Positions 1-9,958 of a stretch of 64,000 nucleotides of DNA are shown one piece after another; positions within the stretch are counted from its first letter, which is position 1; each line of letters opens with the position of its first letter. Below the pieces are notes generated by a model. The model was not told the origin of the DNA and ran no database searches. It worked only from the letters and a program-made list of their open reading frames with translations. A program made the position numbers and the translations under genes. Origin of the DNA: Pseudomonadota bacterium (GTDB taxonomy: Bacteria; Pseudomonadota; Gammaproteobacteria; Pseudomonadales; Pseudohongiellaceae); the NCBI GenBank assembly GCA_027592275.1, contig JAQCKF010000001.1, positions 62,001 through 126,000 of the forward strand. The letters are read 5' to 3'.

Positions 1-31
1 CCTTCTAAACCCAGTCACTAACACACTAGCG

Positions 32-1516
32 TTAGCTTGATAGTGATCTCAGTAAATTATTATAGTCTTCTTGTATGTCTATAGAGCTACCACGGAGTTT
101 CTTAACCTGCTTACAAGCATGCATTACGGTTGTATGGTCCCTACCACCAAAGGCATCGCCAATTTCCGGCAAGCTATGATTAGTCAATTCTTTAGAAAGG
201 CACATCGCCACCTGGCGGGGCCTCGCTACTGAACGATTACGACGTTTAGAGAGCATGTCTGCCATTTTAATCTTGTAGTACTCCGCTACAGAGCGCTGAA
301 TATTATCAATCGTCACTAACTTATCTTGCAGAGCAAAAAGATCGCGAAGGGCTTCTTTGATAAGATCTAGGTCAATTTTTTGACCGGTGAAATTGGAATG
401 CGCTATAACGCGCTTCAATGCTCCCTCCAACTCTCGAACATTGGATCGAAGGCGCTGAGCTATGAACATAGCAACATCATTCGGCAATTCGATGTTAGAT
501 AAAGCGGCCTTATTCATAAGGATTGCAGCTCTGGTTTCCAACTCCGGCGGCTCTACAGCAACCGTGAGCCCCCATCCGAATCTAGATTTCAATCGTTCTT
601 CCAGGCCGTTAATCTCTTTGTGATAACGATCGCAGGTCAAAATGATCTGCTGCCCACCTTCGAGCAAGGCATTAAAGGTATGAAAGAATTCTTCTTGGGA
701 TCGTTCCTTCCCAGCAAAGAACTGAATATCATCGATCAATAGAGCATCTACGGAACGATAGAAACGTTTAAATTCATTAATAGCATTCAATTGCAGTGCC
801 GTTACCATGGTAGCAACGAAGGTCTCAGAGTGCAGATAGACAACCTTGGCGTCCGGCTTTTTCGCCACCAAATAATTCCCAATCGCATGCATTAAGTGAG
901 TCTTACCTAACCCCACACCCCCATAAATAAATAGGGGGTTATAGGCATAGCCAGGGTTTTCCGCTACCTGTATTGCGGCCGCTCTAGCGAGTTGGTTGGA
1001 CTTGCCTTCAACGAAATTATCGAAAGTGTTTTCAACATTAAGCGCGCCCCGATGCCTGAGCTTGCCCTCGATAACGATGTCAACATTGCGCCTTGCCGAT
1101 TCCGCCGCCCTACTAGAGTTTAAAGCTATCATCGGCGCTGCTATCGTCTGTGCCTTTAGCTGATCATTAGCATTGTGAGTCTCGCTAATTCTCTCTTTTG
1201 GTTTGAGCTCACTGGCCATTGCTGATTGCGGCGCCACCCTCGCAACTCGCTGAGATGCATCACCACTAAATACTTCCAGTTGGATCTGAAGTGACGCCTC
1301 ACCCGAATCAGTTACAATTTGAGCAATTCGCGGTAAAAACTTTCCTTTTACCCAATCCAGAATAAATCGATTAGGGGCAAAGATGCGCAGGACTGACGAA
1401 TCGAGTTCTACGTGCAGTGGTCTTATCCACGTATTGAATTGTTGAGAGGGTAATTCTGCTTTTAAGCAGTCGATACATTCTTGCCAGATCGTTACAGCCA
1501 CGTTTTTCTTGCCCAC
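32..1516 (-). CDS. dnaA: Chromosomal replication initiator DnaA
   Basis: DnaA is the AAA+ ATPase that binds DnaA boxes at oriC, melts the origin and recruits DnaB. At 494 residues it is slightly longer than E. coli DnaA (467). Domain I is at about 6-85, followed by a variable linker to about 155. The AAA+ core has Walker A GGVGLGKT at 199-206 and Walker B LLIDDIQF at 259-266. The C-terminal DNA-binding domain carries the signature [12 protein letters not shown]. The start used is a GTG. A second in-frame GTG at 1501 would give MAVTIWQ, which aligns better with the usual DnaA N-terminus and is a real alternative. It is transcribed away from rpmH, so the gap between them is divergent. dnaN would be expected just left of the window. 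Confidence 0.98.
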   Translation of the reverse strand: MGKKNVAVTIWQECIDCLKAELPSQQFNTWIRPLHVELDSSVLRIFAPNRFILDWVKGKFLPRIAQIVTDSGEASLQIQLEVFSGDASQRVARVAPQSAMASELKPKERISETHNANDQLKAQTIAAPMIALNSSRAAESARRNVDIVIEGKLRHRGALNVENTFDNFVEGKSNQLARAAAIQVAENPGYAYNPLFIYGGVGLGKTHLMHAIGNYLVAKKPDAKVVYLHSETFVATMVTALQLNAINEFKRFYRSVDALLIDDIQFFAGKERSQEEFFHTFNALLEGGQQIILTCDRYHKEINGLEERLKSRFGWGLTVAVEPPELETRAAILMNKAALSNIELPNDVAMFIAQRLRSNVRELEGALKRVIAHSNFTGQKIDLDLIKEALRDLFALQDKLVTIDNIQRSVAEYYKIKMADMLSKRRNRSVARPRQVAMCLSKELTNHSLPEIGDAFGGRDHTTVMHACKQVKKLRGSSIDIQEDYNNLLRSLSS

Positions 1517-1937
1517 ATGAATTATTATTTTTCCAAAACAGGCAGCAATTCTATCGACTCAAGCTAGAGTTATCCACTGCCATATAAACAAAATTCTGTC
1601 TTTATCAATATGAGTTTATTGCATATTTATCAATGTGTTATATCACTTATTCTGATAAAACCCGAGTGGAAAAACACTTCTATTCACAGCAATTCTGACT
1701 AGTTGTCGATAACAAAGCTGTGGATAACTTGTTATTAAATTATGGATGAAGTTGTAGACAGCTATTTTGGCGAATATTCTGCGTGCTAGAATTTGGTTTT
1801 TCACCTCGATCACCGTAAGCCGACGTTTTATTCATGCAGGTATTACGTTGCATATTGACATTAAAACCTCTAACATTCGCGGTCCTATTTTCGAACCGTT
1901 TCTATCGGTTTGTTATTAAAGATTCGGATGAATTGAT
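1517..1937. other. oriC: Candidate oriC: dnaA-rpmH intergenic region with DnaA boxes
   Basis: This is a 421-bp divergent gap with no gene. A perfect DnaA box on the minus strand (TGTGGATAA, complement of TTATCCACA) lies at 1719-1727. One-mismatch boxes are at 1570-1578 (TTATCCACT) and 1680-1688 (CTATTCACA). The stretch of about 1585-1670 is AT-rich and could unwind. dnaA leaves to the left and rpmH to the right, so genes on both sides would be co-directional with forks starting here. Pseudomonas has an origin at this position. The gap must also hold the dnaA and rpmH promoters. Confidence 0.65.
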
Positions 1938-2072
1938 ATGAAAAGAACATTCCAACCAAGTGTATTAAAGCGAGCCCGAACTCACGGTTTTAGAGCGCGC
2001 ATGGCAACTAAAGGCGGCCGTCTTGTTCTTAAGAGACGCCGTTCTAAAGGTCGCGCTAAACTATCAGCATAA
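1938..2072 (+). CDS. rpmH: 50S ribosomal protein L34
   Basis: The gene encodes a 44-residue, very basic protein starting [18 protein letters not shown] and ending GRAKLSA, the full standard length of bacterial L34. L34 is a small protein of the large ribosomal subunit. It starts the conserved rpmH-rnpA-yidD-yidC-mnmE cluster. The ATG at 1938 gives the family-typical N-terminus. rnpA follows 58 bp downstream, and the two are normally co-transcribed. Confidence 0.98.
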   Translation: MKRTFQPSVLKRARTHGFRARMATKGGRLVLKRRRSKGRAKLSA

Positions 2073-2130
2073 GTACTGCTTTCTCTGCTGTTCGATGATT
2101 TACTAATCAAATGAGAAGAGAGAAAGAAGC

Positions 2131-2517
2131 GTGGCTGTGTTCAGCTTTCCTAAAACTTCTCGGCTATTAAATGCTGCAGACTATAAAGCTGTATTCGGTA
2201 ATGCTCAGCTTAAAGTCTCTTGCCGCCATTTCCTGGTGCTAGCTAATCGCAATACTAGATCCAGCGCCAGGTTGGGTTTGGTTATCCCTAAGAAGAACGT
2301 TGCATTAGCTGTGCAGCGAAATCGAATAAAACGCCAACTGCGAAACACGTTTCGTCACAATAAAGAGCTGTTAAACAAACTAGATGTAGTCGTGTTGGCT
2401 CGCAAAGGTGCTGATAAGCTGAACAATAAGGAGTTAATCGATACGATCGATTCTTTATGGCAGGACTTACACACCAAGATGATAAGGGCTGCAGCGAAAA
2501 ACCAGGACGACAGGTAA
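2131..2517 (+). CDS. rnpA: Ribonuclease P protein component
   Basis: This is the 128-residue basic protein subunit of RNase P, which helps the catalytic RNA trim the 5' leader of pre-tRNAs. The central RNR signature is present (QRNRIKRQLRNTFR, about residues 66-79), as is the N-terminal FPKTSRLLNAADYKAVF typical of gammaproteobacterial RnpA. The start is GTG at 2131, preceded by a purine-rich GAGAAGAGAGAAAG stretch that can serve as ribosome binding site. It lies between rpmH and yidD in the usual order, 9 bp before yidD. Confidence 0.97.
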   Translation: MAVFSFPKTSRLLNAADYKAVFGNAQLKVSCRHFLVLANRNTRSSARLGLVIPKKNVALAVQRNRIKRQLRNTFRHNKELLNKLDVVVLARKGADKLNNKELIDTIDSLWQDLHTKMIRAAAKNQDDR

Positions 2518-2526
2518 AAAGCTATC

Positions 2527-2775
2527 ATGTTGGACAAACTACTAATTCGACTTATCAATGCTTACCAGTCTAGTTTGAGTTTGCTCATTGGCAATCAATG
2601 CCGCTTTTACCCAACCTGTTCCCAGTACACTAAAGAAGCAATTGAAATTCACGGCTCACTGCGAGGTACCGCACTAGGTATTCGTCGCATCTGCAGCTGC
2701 CACCCTTTTCACGAAGGGGGTCATGACCCCGTTCCCGAAAGTTCGGACCGCAGGGTCAATGGACAGAGTAAATAG
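2527..2775 (+). CDS. yidD: Membrane protein insertion efficiency factor YidD
   Basis: The protein is 82 residues with the YidD/DUF37 hallmarks: an N-terminal amphipathic segment and the cysteine-containing core CRFYPTCSQYTKEAI, then CSCHPFHEGGHDPVP. YidD associates with the inner membrane and helps YidC-dependent insertion of membrane proteins. It starts 9 bp after rnpA and ends 5 bp before yidC, so translation of the three genes is probably coupled. Confidence 0.96.
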   Translation: MLDKLLIRLINAYQSSLSLLIGNQCRFYPTCSQYTKEAIEIHGSLRGTALGIRRICSCHPFHEGGHDPVPESSDRRVNGQSK

Positions 2776-2780
2776 ACACC

Positions 2781-4502
2781 ATGGATTTAACTAAATACGG
2801 CCTCTATACGGCTCTGGCCATTGTCACCTATTTAATGTTGTTGCAGTGGCAGGAAGACTATCCTCCTACTATTGATGACGGCAGTTCATCTCGTGTTGAA
2901 ATCCCACAAATACCCAACGCGCAAAACGGCGCTCAGCTCGGCAATGATCTGCCTAGCGATATTCCAGTAGGTGCGCCTGCGACAACTACAAGTGATGCAT
3001 CTGATACGCCTACAGTCGCTGCTGTTAGCAATCCAAATGCTGCCGGGACAACTAACACTGAAGACCTAATTACTATTCGCACAGATACTTTTGATATTCG
3101 CATAGACCCCGTCGGTGGAGACATCGTTCATCTCGCATTACCTCTTTATCTAAAGCAAATAGATTTCGCTGATGATCCCTTTGTTCTTTTAGACAACCAG
3201 TCAGGCCGCGAGTATATAGCACAGAGCGGCCTTATCGGGGCTAATGGGGTCGACAGCGATGGTCGTGCTATCTACTCAGCAACGTCTAGAAGCTACAGCA
3301 TGAGCGAGTCGTCTGATAGCCTGAGTGTAGACCTAACCACTACCACCGCCGATGGAATTGAAGTAATAAAGCGCTACGGTTTTAACCGCGGCAGTTACCT
3401 AATTGATATTAGCTTCATCGTTAATAACCGCTCTACCGAAAACTGGCAGGCCAACGCGTTTGGTCAAATCAAACGAGATGCCTTCGATGACCCAAGTGAT
3501 GCCGGCGGTTTTGGCAGAACCTATCTCGGCTTCGTAACAACTATGAGTGAAGACCCCTATATTGAAATCGAGTTCGACGACATCGATGACAACGGAACCA
3601 ACACAATAGAAACAACGGGCGGCTGGGTGGCATTTAGCCAGCACTACTTTATTAGTGCATGGGTACCTGATGCAGAATCGCTAAACCGTATGACCACCAG
3701 AAAGAACGGTAGCAATCAGTATTATGGAGAATTCACCAGCAGCGCATTTCAGGTTGCGGCGGGTGAGACCGGCAATCACAATATTCAGTATTACGCTGGA
3801 CCGAAAGACCAATACGTTTTAAGAGACATCTCTCCTGGGCTGGATAAGACAATCGACTATAGCTTCCTGTGGTTCATTGCCAGCCCCATCTATTGGCTAC
3901 TCTCTAGAATCAATTCTGTAATAGGCAACTACGGTATTTCGATCGTTTTATTAACCGTCGTCGTTAAGTCTGCTTTCTACAAACTATCAGAAACCCAATA
4001 CCGCTCTATGGCTGGCATGCGAAGACTGATGCCTAAGATGCAGCAGCTCAAAGAGAGTTATGGCGACGATAAGATGAAGCTGCAAAAGGCCACCATGGAC
4101 CTGTACAAGAAGGAGAAGATAAATCCCTTCGGTGGTTGTTTGCCTATGCTCGTGCAGATGCCTGTCTTCATAGCACTGTACTGGGTTTTGCTAGAGAGTG
4201 TAGAACTACGGCATGCTCCATTCATGCTCTGGCTGAATGACCTTTCCGTTCGTGACCCCTTCTTTATATTACCACTGCTCATGGGTGCCACGATGTATTT
4301 ACAGACCACCCTAAGCCCTGCGCCTGCCGATCCTATGCAGGCTAAGGTGATGAAGATGATGCCCATAATGATGACCTTGTTGTTTCTCTGGTTCCCGGCT
4401 GGATTGGTACTATATTGGTTAACAAACGGTGGCTTGGGCATACTGCAGCAGTGGTACATCACAAGAAAGATCGATGCTGCCTACGCGGCGAAAAAGGCCT
4501 AG
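2781..4502 (+). CDS. yidC: Membrane protein insertase YidC
   Basis: YidC inserts and folds inner-membrane proteins, alone or with SecYEG. Its 573 residues show the long gammaproteobacterial form. There is an N-terminal membrane helix (about 6-22), then an acidic, Ser/Thr-rich linker to about 95, a large periplasmic beta domain (about 95-340), and the conserved five-helix Oxa1 core from about 365. The core has the signature PFGGCLPMLVQMPVFIALYW and ends in a short basic tail. It follows yidD by 5 bp. Clients in this window include AtpB and AtpE. Confidence 0.98.
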   Translation: MDLTKYGLYTALAIVTYLMLLQWQEDYPPTIDDGSSSRVEIPQIPNAQNGAQLGNDLPSDIPVGAPATTTSDASDTPTVAAVSNPNAAGTTNTEDLITIRTDTFDIRIDPVGGDIVHLALPLYLKQIDFADDPFVLLDNQSGREYIAQSGLIGANGVDSDGRAIYSATSRSYSMSESSDSLSVDLTTTTADGIEVIKRYGFNRGSYLIDISFIVNNRSTENWQANAFGQIKRDAFDDPSDAGGFGRTYLGFVTTMSEDPYIEIEFDDIDDNGTNTIETTGGWVAFSQHYFISAWVPDAESLNRMTTRKNGSNQYYGEFTSSAFQVAAGETGNHNIQYYAGPKDQYVLRDISPGLDKTIDYSFLWFIASPIYWLLSRINSVIGNYGISIVLLTVVVKSAFYKLSETQYRSMAGMRRLMPKMQQLKESYGDDKMKLQKATMDLYKKEKINPFGGCLPMLVQMPVFIALYWVLLESVELRHAPFMLWLNDLSVRDPFFILPLLMGATMYLQTTLSPAPADPMQAKVMKMMPIMMTLLFLWFPAGLVLYWLTNGGLGILQQWYITRKIDAAYAAKKA

Positions 4503-4560
4503 CTCCATCACTGTGATTAGCAGGCTCTCCTAATTTATAGATCTTCTGCTATGAACGTGT

Positions 4561-5988
4561 TTGGCGATGCCTATGTCTTCTGTGGAAATATCCCAATTAG
4601 AAATTGATACTGTCTGCGCTATCGCGACGGCTCCCGGGCGCTCCGGTGTCGGTATTGTCAGAATATCTGGCCCTCTTGCTCTTTCCATAAGTCAACAGAT
4701 CCTTGGTTTTACGCCTACCCCTAGGCACGCCCATTTTTGCAATTTTCTCGATGCAACCGAGACAACTATTGACCAAGGTATTGCTCTATTCTTCAGCGCC
4801 CCGAATTCCTTCACTGGTGAAGATGTGTTGGAACTACAAGGCCATGGAGGCACCTACGTACTAAGAGAACTGCTCGATCGTGCCGTACAATTAGGCGCAA
4901 GGCTCGCCAACCCTGGTGAATTCTCAGAGCGCGCATTTCTGAACAACAAAATAGACTTACTCCAAGCCGAGGCTATTGCCGACTTGATTGAATCTAATTC
5001 AAAACAAGCCGCAAAGTCTGCGCTGCGAACATTGCAGGGCGAGTTCTCCACTAAAATAGTAAACCTGCTACGGCTTTTAATAGAAGCAAGAGCACACATC
5101 GAGGCTACAATTGATTTCTCAGACGAGGACATAGATTTCGTTAGTGACAATAAGGTCAGAGATTCTCTAAGCGCTATCCTCGAATCGATAGAGGCAACCC
5201 TAGCTCAAGCTAAACAAGGCGCACTTTTAAAAGAAGGGATTAATGTTGTTATCGCGGGTAAGCCGAACGCGGGTAAGTCTAGTCTTTTAAACGCGCTCTC
5301 AGGTGTAGATAGTGCGATTGTCACTGACATCCCAGGAACCACCAGAGATCTGCTATCTGAAGAGATCAACATAGATGGCCTGCCGGTCCACATCATAGAT
5401 ACTGCCGGTATTCGGATTAGCCACGATGTAGTGGAGAAAGAGGGCCTGAGGCGTGCTCAGTTAGCTATGGAGCAAGCTGACCAGTTGTTACTAATAGTGG
5501 ATAAATCACAGCCAGAGCAAGATGTGGAAAACCTGTTAGCACCACTTGTATTATTAACTGATAAGTCTATTAAAGAACTAGGGTATCTGCAGAACACAGC
5601 GATTATCTATAACAAGATTGATCTGCTAAACAATGAAGTCCCGAGCCTATCTATGGTCAACTATCTCGATTATTCGATACCGACCATTAGTCTCTCCGCC
5701 AAAGAAAATGTCGGTATTGACCTGCTTAGAGAATATATAAAAGAAGCTATCGGTTTTGACGCTACTCAAGAAGGGGTTTTCATAGCCCGCCAGAGGCACC
5801 TAACTGCTTTAGGCAATGCAAGACAGCTCGTTGAATCTGCTTTAGAGCTATTAGCAACGAACTCTTCGTTGGAGTTAATCGCAGAAGATCTACGTTTTGC
5901 CCAAATGCAGCTCGGGGCGATAACTGGTGAATTTACCAGCGATGATTTGTTAGGAGAGATATTCTCCAATTTTTGCGTTGGTAAATAA
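4561..5988 (+). CDS. mnmE: tRNA uridine-5-carboxymethylaminomethyl modification GTPase MnmE
   Basis: MnmE works with MnmG to build the cmnm5 group on U34 of tRNAs decoding two-family codons. The N-terminal tetrahydrofolate-binding domain starts IDTVCAIATAPGRSGVGIVR. The G domain, inserted in a helical domain, has P-loop GKPNAGKS at 233-240, the DIPGTTRD switch and DTAG at 280-283. The C-terminus is FCVGK, with the catalytic cysteine of the family C-(I/L/V)-G-K motif. The start drawn is TTG at 4561. In-frame ATGs at 4567 and 4573 are equally plausible, and no clear Shine-Dalgarno decides between them. Confidence 0.97.
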   Translation: MAMPMSSVEISQLEIDTVCAIATAPGRSGVGIVRISGPLALSISQQILGFTPTPRHAHFCNFLDATETTIDQGIALFFSAPNSFTGEDVLELQGHGGTYVLRELLDRAVQLGARLANPGEFSERAFLNNKIDLLQAEAIADLIESNSKQAAKSALRTLQGEFSTKIVNLLRLLIEARAHIEATIDFSDEDIDFVSDNKVRDSLSAILESIEATLAQAKQGALLKEGINVVIAGKPNAGKSSLLNALSGVDSAIVTDIPGTTRDLLSEEINIDGLPVHIIDTAGIRISHDVVEKEGLRRAQLAMEQADQLLLIVDKSQPEQDVENLLAPLVLLTDKSIKELGYLQNTAIIYNKIDLLNNEVPSLSMVNYLDYSIPTISLSAKENVGIDLLREYIKEAIGFDATQEGVFIARQRHLTALGNARQLVESALELLATNSSLELIAEDLRFAQMQLGAITGEFTSDDLLGEIFSNFCVGK

Positions 5989-6392
5989 TTCGTAGAAATT
6001 ATTGAGTGCTAATTATACCCATTCGAAAAGTGTGTATAAGCGGAAGAAATTTCGGGATAACAGATGAATTGTTTTGTACTAAATTGATTCGTTTGCTGGG
6101 CAGCCTAAACGATACACAAAGGCTAATAGGCTATTGTTGCTCTATTCAGCGCTTATCTACCAAGTTTTCATTGCTTTAAGGTATTGAAAAATATACATTT
6201 AGTTTAGATATCAACAACTATCCCTTTAGCTATTAACATCAACATTAATACTCTATATATACATATAACTAATAAATACATCTAACTAAGTACCAGTAAT
6301 ATTTTAATAAAACTATAACTATCAGTTTAAGAATTAGGCCTTATACTTGCCAGCCTATTTAAATAGATCAGCTAGATAGAATTTGGAAGATT
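5989..6392. other. AT-rich mnmE-mnmG intergenic region with a DnaA box
   Basis: This 404-bp gap has no recognisable gene. It holds a perfect DnaA box in minus orientation (TGTGTATAA at 6031-6039, complement of TTATACACA) and a long, strongly AT-rich tract at about 6180-6345 made of TA-dominated runs. In E. coli, oriC lies beside mnmG, so this gap is in the equivalent place. Only one good box was found and no box cluster, so it ranks below the dnaA-rpmH gap as an origin. It must also carry the mnmG promoter. Confidence 0.5.
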
Positions 6393-8318
6393 GTGGAATA
6401 CAGCAAAGCATTTGATGTAATCATCGTAGGTGGAGGGCATGCCGGTACTGAGGCAGCCCTAGCTTCCGCACGTCAGGGCGTTGCTACCCTGCTCATCACT
6501 CACAGTATAGAAACCCTTGGGCAGATGTCCTGCAATCCAGCGATTGGTGGTATTGGTAAGAGTCACCTGGTTAAAGAGATCGACGCTCTTGGTGGAGCCA
6601 TGGCGAAAGCTGTGGATCTAGCTGGCATACAATTTCGTGTCTTAAATGCGAGTAAGGGGCCTGCGGTGAGAGCTACTCGGGCACAGGCTGATAGAGTTCT
6701 GTACAGGGCAGCGATCCGAGGAATGTTGGAGCAACAAGAGAACCTCTCTCTATTTCAACAAGGTGTAGATGATCTGCTTATCGAAGACGGAGCAATCGTC
6801 GGGGTCATTACACAGATGGGGATGCTCATCAGAGCACCGAGAGTCGTGCTAACCACCGGTACATTTTTAGGTGGGAAAATACACATCGGTCTAGAAAATA
6901 CCTTGGGCGGTAGAGCTGGAGATCCACCTGCAATAGCTCTGGCTAATCGATTACGTGAATTGCCTTTTAGGGTCAATCGCCTTAAGACAGGAACGCCGCC
7001 ACGCATCGATGCCGACACTGTCGATTTTTCAGTGATGCAAGTTCAGGAAGGTGACACACCTCTCCCGGTAATGTCTTACCTAGGAAAACAATCTGATCAC
7101 CCTGAACAAATTAATTGTTACATCACCAGCACTAACGAAAAGTGCCATGCAGTAATTCGCGGCGGATTAGACCGCTCGCCCATGTACACAGGAGTTATCG
7201 AGGGAACAGGGCCGCGTTACTGTCCGTCGATCGAAGACAAGGTGATGCGCTTTGCTGACAAATCATCTCATCAAATCTTTGTTGAGCCGGAAGGCTTGAA
7301 CACAAAAGAGATTTATCCAAACGGTATCTCGACAAGCTTGCCGTTCGATGTGCAATTGGAAATGGTCCGTGAAATTAAGGGTTTTGAGAACGCACACATA
7401 ACACGTCCCGGTTACGCGATTGAATATGATTTCGTCGACCCGAGAGACTTGCATTACTCTCTAGAAACCAAATTCGTCAAAGGGCTCTACTTTGCGGGTC
7501 AGATCAATGGCACAACTGGATACGAAGAAGCTGGCGCACAGGGACTGATGGCTGGACTGAATGCAGGTCTAGATGCGCGAGGACTTGAGTCATGGTGTCC
7601 ACGAAGAGACGAGGCCTACATCGGCGTGTTAATCGATGACCTAATTACTCTCGGTACGAACGAGCCTTACCGCATGTTTACCAGTCGTGCGGAATACAGA
7701 CTAACCCTGCGAGAGGACAATGCGGACCTGCGTCTTACCGAGCACGGTAGAAAATTAGGTTTGGTTGATGATGAGCGCTGGGCATTTTACAGCGAGAAAA
7801 AAATTCGAATCGAAGAAGAGCTGCTATTTTTACGCAGCACCTGGGTGCAGCCCAACACAGATCGAGCTGAGCGCATAAACCGCTTATTAGAAAAACCTAT
7901 TACTCGCGAATATAGCCTGGCGGATCTGCTGGCCAGACCTAGACTAGAGCACGGCCCCTTGCTGGCTGCGTATAACGGTGATCTGGATTCTCTGGACAGC
8001 GCATCAGAGAAAGTACAGACAGCGATTGAGGCTCAGTCAACACAGCAGGCAGAAATACAGATCAAGTATCAGGGCTATATAAATCGACAGGAAGAAGACA
8101 TCGAGCGCCTGAAGAAGCAAGAGAACACAAAGCTGCCTGTTGATTTTGACTATCAGCAGATGCAGGGTCTTTCAAATGAATTGAAGCAGAAACTATTAGA
8201 AGCTAAACCAGAAAACATTGGTCGAGCCTCCCGCATTCCCGGCATAACGCCAGCGGCAATATCACTGTTGCTAATCTATCTGAAGAAACACCGAGCGATA
8301 ACTCGCAAGGCTGGCTAG
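6393..8318 (+). CDS. mnmG: tRNA uridine-5-carboxymethylaminomethyl modification enzyme MnmG (GidA)
   Basis: MnmG is the FAD- and NADH-dependent partner of MnmE in wobble-uridine modification. At 641 residues it is close to E. coli MnmG (629). The FAD-binding Rossmann motif [17 protein letters not shown] is at about 12-28. The family signatures [15 protein letters not shown] and [16 protein letters not shown] are present, and the C-terminal helical domain ends [18 protein letters not shown]. The start is GTG at 6393 with GGAAGA just upstream. rsmG starts 15 bp after its stop, as in most gammaproteobacteria. Confidence 0.98.
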   Translation: MEYSKAFDVIIVGGGHAGTEAALASARQGVATLLITHSIETLGQMSCNPAIGGIGKSHLVKEIDALGGAMAKAVDLAGIQFRVLNASKGPAVRATRAQADRVLYRAAIRGMLEQQENLSLFQQGVDDLLIEDGAIVGVITQMGMLIRAPRVVLTTGTFLGGKIHIGLENTLGGRAGDPPAIALANRLRELPFRVNRLKTGTPPRIDADTVDFSVMQVQEGDTPLPVMSYLGKQSDHPEQINCYITSTNEKCHAVIRGGLDRSPMYTGVIEGTGPRYCPSIEDKVMRFADKSSHQIFVEPEGLNTKEIYPNGISTSLPFDVQLEMVREIKGFENAHITRPGYAIEYDFVDPRDLHYSLETKFVKGLYFAGQINGTTGYEEAGAQGLMAGLNAGLDARGLESWCPRRDEAYIGVLIDDLITLGTNEPYRMFTSRAEYRLTLREDNADLRLTEHGRKLGLVDDERWAFYSEKKIRIEEELLFLRSTWVQPNTDRAERINRLLEKPITREYSLADLLARPRLEHGPLLAAYNGDLDSLDSASEKVQTAIEAQSTQQAEIQIKYQGYINRQEEDIERLKKQENTKLPVDFDYQQMQGLSNELKQKLLEAKPENIGRASRIPGITPAAISLLLIYLKKHRAITRKAG

Positions 8319-8333
8319 CCCCACGGTGAACAG

Positions 8334-9011
8334 ATGACAGATATAATCCGAGAGGAGTTACAGCGTGGCATTTCATCGCTGTCGCTAAATTGCAACGAGG
8401 AAATGCTTTCTTCCTTACTGGCCTATATCGACTTGCTCAAGAAATGGAATTCGGCGTACAACCTTCTTGGCGGTAATGAATCTGATTCGCTGGTCTCGAG
8501 GCATATTCTCGATAGCCTCTCTATAAACCCTTACCTGGAAGGAAATATAATAGCAGATATTGGTGCTGGCGCAGGATTGCCGGGAATTCCTCTAGCGATC
8601 TTGAACCCGGATAAAAACTTCGTATTGATTGACTCCAATGGCAAGAAAACACGGTTCATGTTCCAGGCAAAAATCCAGCTGGGCCTGGACAATATTTCTA
8701 TCGAAAATTGTCGAATAGAGCACTATCAAAGTATCCAGCAAATTGATATGGTGATGTGTCGAGCGTTCTCTACACTAGCAGACGCCTTGACTATGCTGCA
8801 GCCAATATTCTCCGACGAGTGCAAATTATTGGCTATGAAGGGGCTTTATCCTGAGGACGAAATAGCGCGATTGCCAGATGGTTTTGAGCTATCGAAAAGC
8901 ATTAAATTGGATGTGCCAGGCAGTGAATCACAGCGCCATCTAATTGAGGTCATGCGAAAAAAACAGGGAAGCTTAATTTCAATACTTGAGCCTAGTCGAC
9001 CGAATAATTAG
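8334..9011 (+). CDS. rsmG: 16S rRNA (guanine527-N7)-methyltransferase RsmG
   Basis: RsmG (GidB) uses SAM to methylate G527 of 16S rRNA. The 225-residue protein has the class I methyltransferase motif DIGAGAGLPGIPLAI at about 77-91, preceded by the GidB-specific N-terminal region with KKWNSAYNLLG and SRHILDSLS. It lies 15 bp behind mnmG and 85 bp before parA, in the conserved mnmG-rsmG-parA-parB order. Confidence 0.97.
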   Translation: MTDIIREELQRGISSLSLNCNEEMLSSLLAYIDLLKKWNSAYNLLGGNESDSLVSRHILDSLSINPYLEGNIIADIGAGAGLPGIPLAILNPDKNFVLIDSNGKKTRFMFQAKIQLGLDNISIENCRIEHYQSIQQIDMVMCRAFSTLADALTMLQPIFSDECKLLAMKGLYPEDEIARLPDGFELSKSIKLDVPGSESQRHLIEVMRKKQGSLISILEPSRPNN

Positions 9012-9096
9012 TAGAAATTTGATACAATGCTCACGAGCCACAGCTAAGCACAATAGCTTAGGATAGAAGTTAAGATTAAAAGTTAGGAATATACTA

Positions 9097-9885
9097 GTGG
9101 CTAAAGTTCTAGCAATAGCAAATCAGAAAGGCGGTGTAGGTAAGACTACGACTTCTGTGAATCTTGCTGCGTCGTTAAAATTTACTCGAAAAAATGTGCT
9201 ACTGATCGATCTGGACCCACAAGGCAATGCCACTATGGGTAGCGGAGTCGACAAGTCCTCATTAGAGACATCAATTTATGATGTGCTGATTCAGCATGCG
9301 GAATTTGACGAGGTCGTCCAACAACCCGAAGCTTCTGGATACGATTTGCTGCCGGCAAATGGCGATCTGGTCGCGGCTGAGATAGAGCTGATAAACGAAG
9401 ATAACCGCGAACTTCGACTCCGCCAAATTATTGAACAAGTTCGTCACCGCTACGACTATGTCGTCATCGACTGTCCTCCTTCATTAAATATGTTGACGAT
9501 TAACGCGATGGTCGCTGCCGACGGTGTTGTTATACCAATGCAGTGTGAATATTATGCCCTTGAGGGCTTATCGGCCTTGATGGATACGATTAATGCGATA
9601 CGCGATAGTCTAAATCCGGACTTAAAGATCGAAGGAATCGTGCGTACCATGTATGATCCGCGGAACAAACTGACCTCAGAGGTTAATGGCCAGCTAATTA
9701 GCTTTTTTGGAGATGCTGTCTACCGTACAGTCGTACCGAGAAATGTTCGTCTGGCCGAGGCCCCTAGCTACGGCAAGCCAGTTTTGAATTACGACAAGCA
9801 GTCGCGGGGAGCAATCGCTTACCTCGCGTTGGCCGGAGAAGTATTGAGACGCAACGATGAAGCAGCCGCAAGAGCCGCTGTTTAG
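9097..9885 (+). CDS. parA: Chromosome partitioning ATPase ParA (Soj)
   Basis: ParA is a Walker-type ATPase that binds nucleoid DNA and moves ParB-parS complexes. The 262-residue protein opens MAKVLAIANQKGGVGKTTTS, containing the deviant Walker A KGGVGKTT. It also has Walker A' DLDPQGNAT and Walker B VVIDCPPSL. It has no N-terminal DNA-binding extension, so it is the chromosomal Soj type rather than a P1-plasmid type. The start is GTG at 9097 behind AGTTAGGA. parB follows after 73 bp. Confidence 0.97.
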   Translation: MAKVLAIANQKGGVGKTTTSVNLAASLKFTRKNVLLIDLDPQGNATMGSGVDKSSLETSIYDVLIQHAEFDEVVQQPEASGYDLLPANGDLVAAEIELINEDNRELRLRQIIEQVRHRYDYVVIDCPPSLNMLTINAMVAADGVVIPMQCEYYALEGLSALMDTINAIRDSLNPDLKIEGIVRTMYDPRNKLTSEVNGQLISFFGDAVYRTVVPRNVRLAEAPSYGKPVLNYDKQSRGAIAYLALAGEVLRRNDEAAARAAV

Positions 9886-9958
9886 CTGTAATTACACTTT
9901 TGTTCAAAAATTTTGAAACTAGGGAACAAAAACCCGTTTCCCTGAGCCCGAATGCAAG

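Noticed and set aside
2355-2558. Minus-strand frame opposite rnpA/yidD
   Set aside because: It lies wholly opposite conserved genes, has no recognisable domain and arises from codon bias of the true genes. The same holds for many frames across the window.
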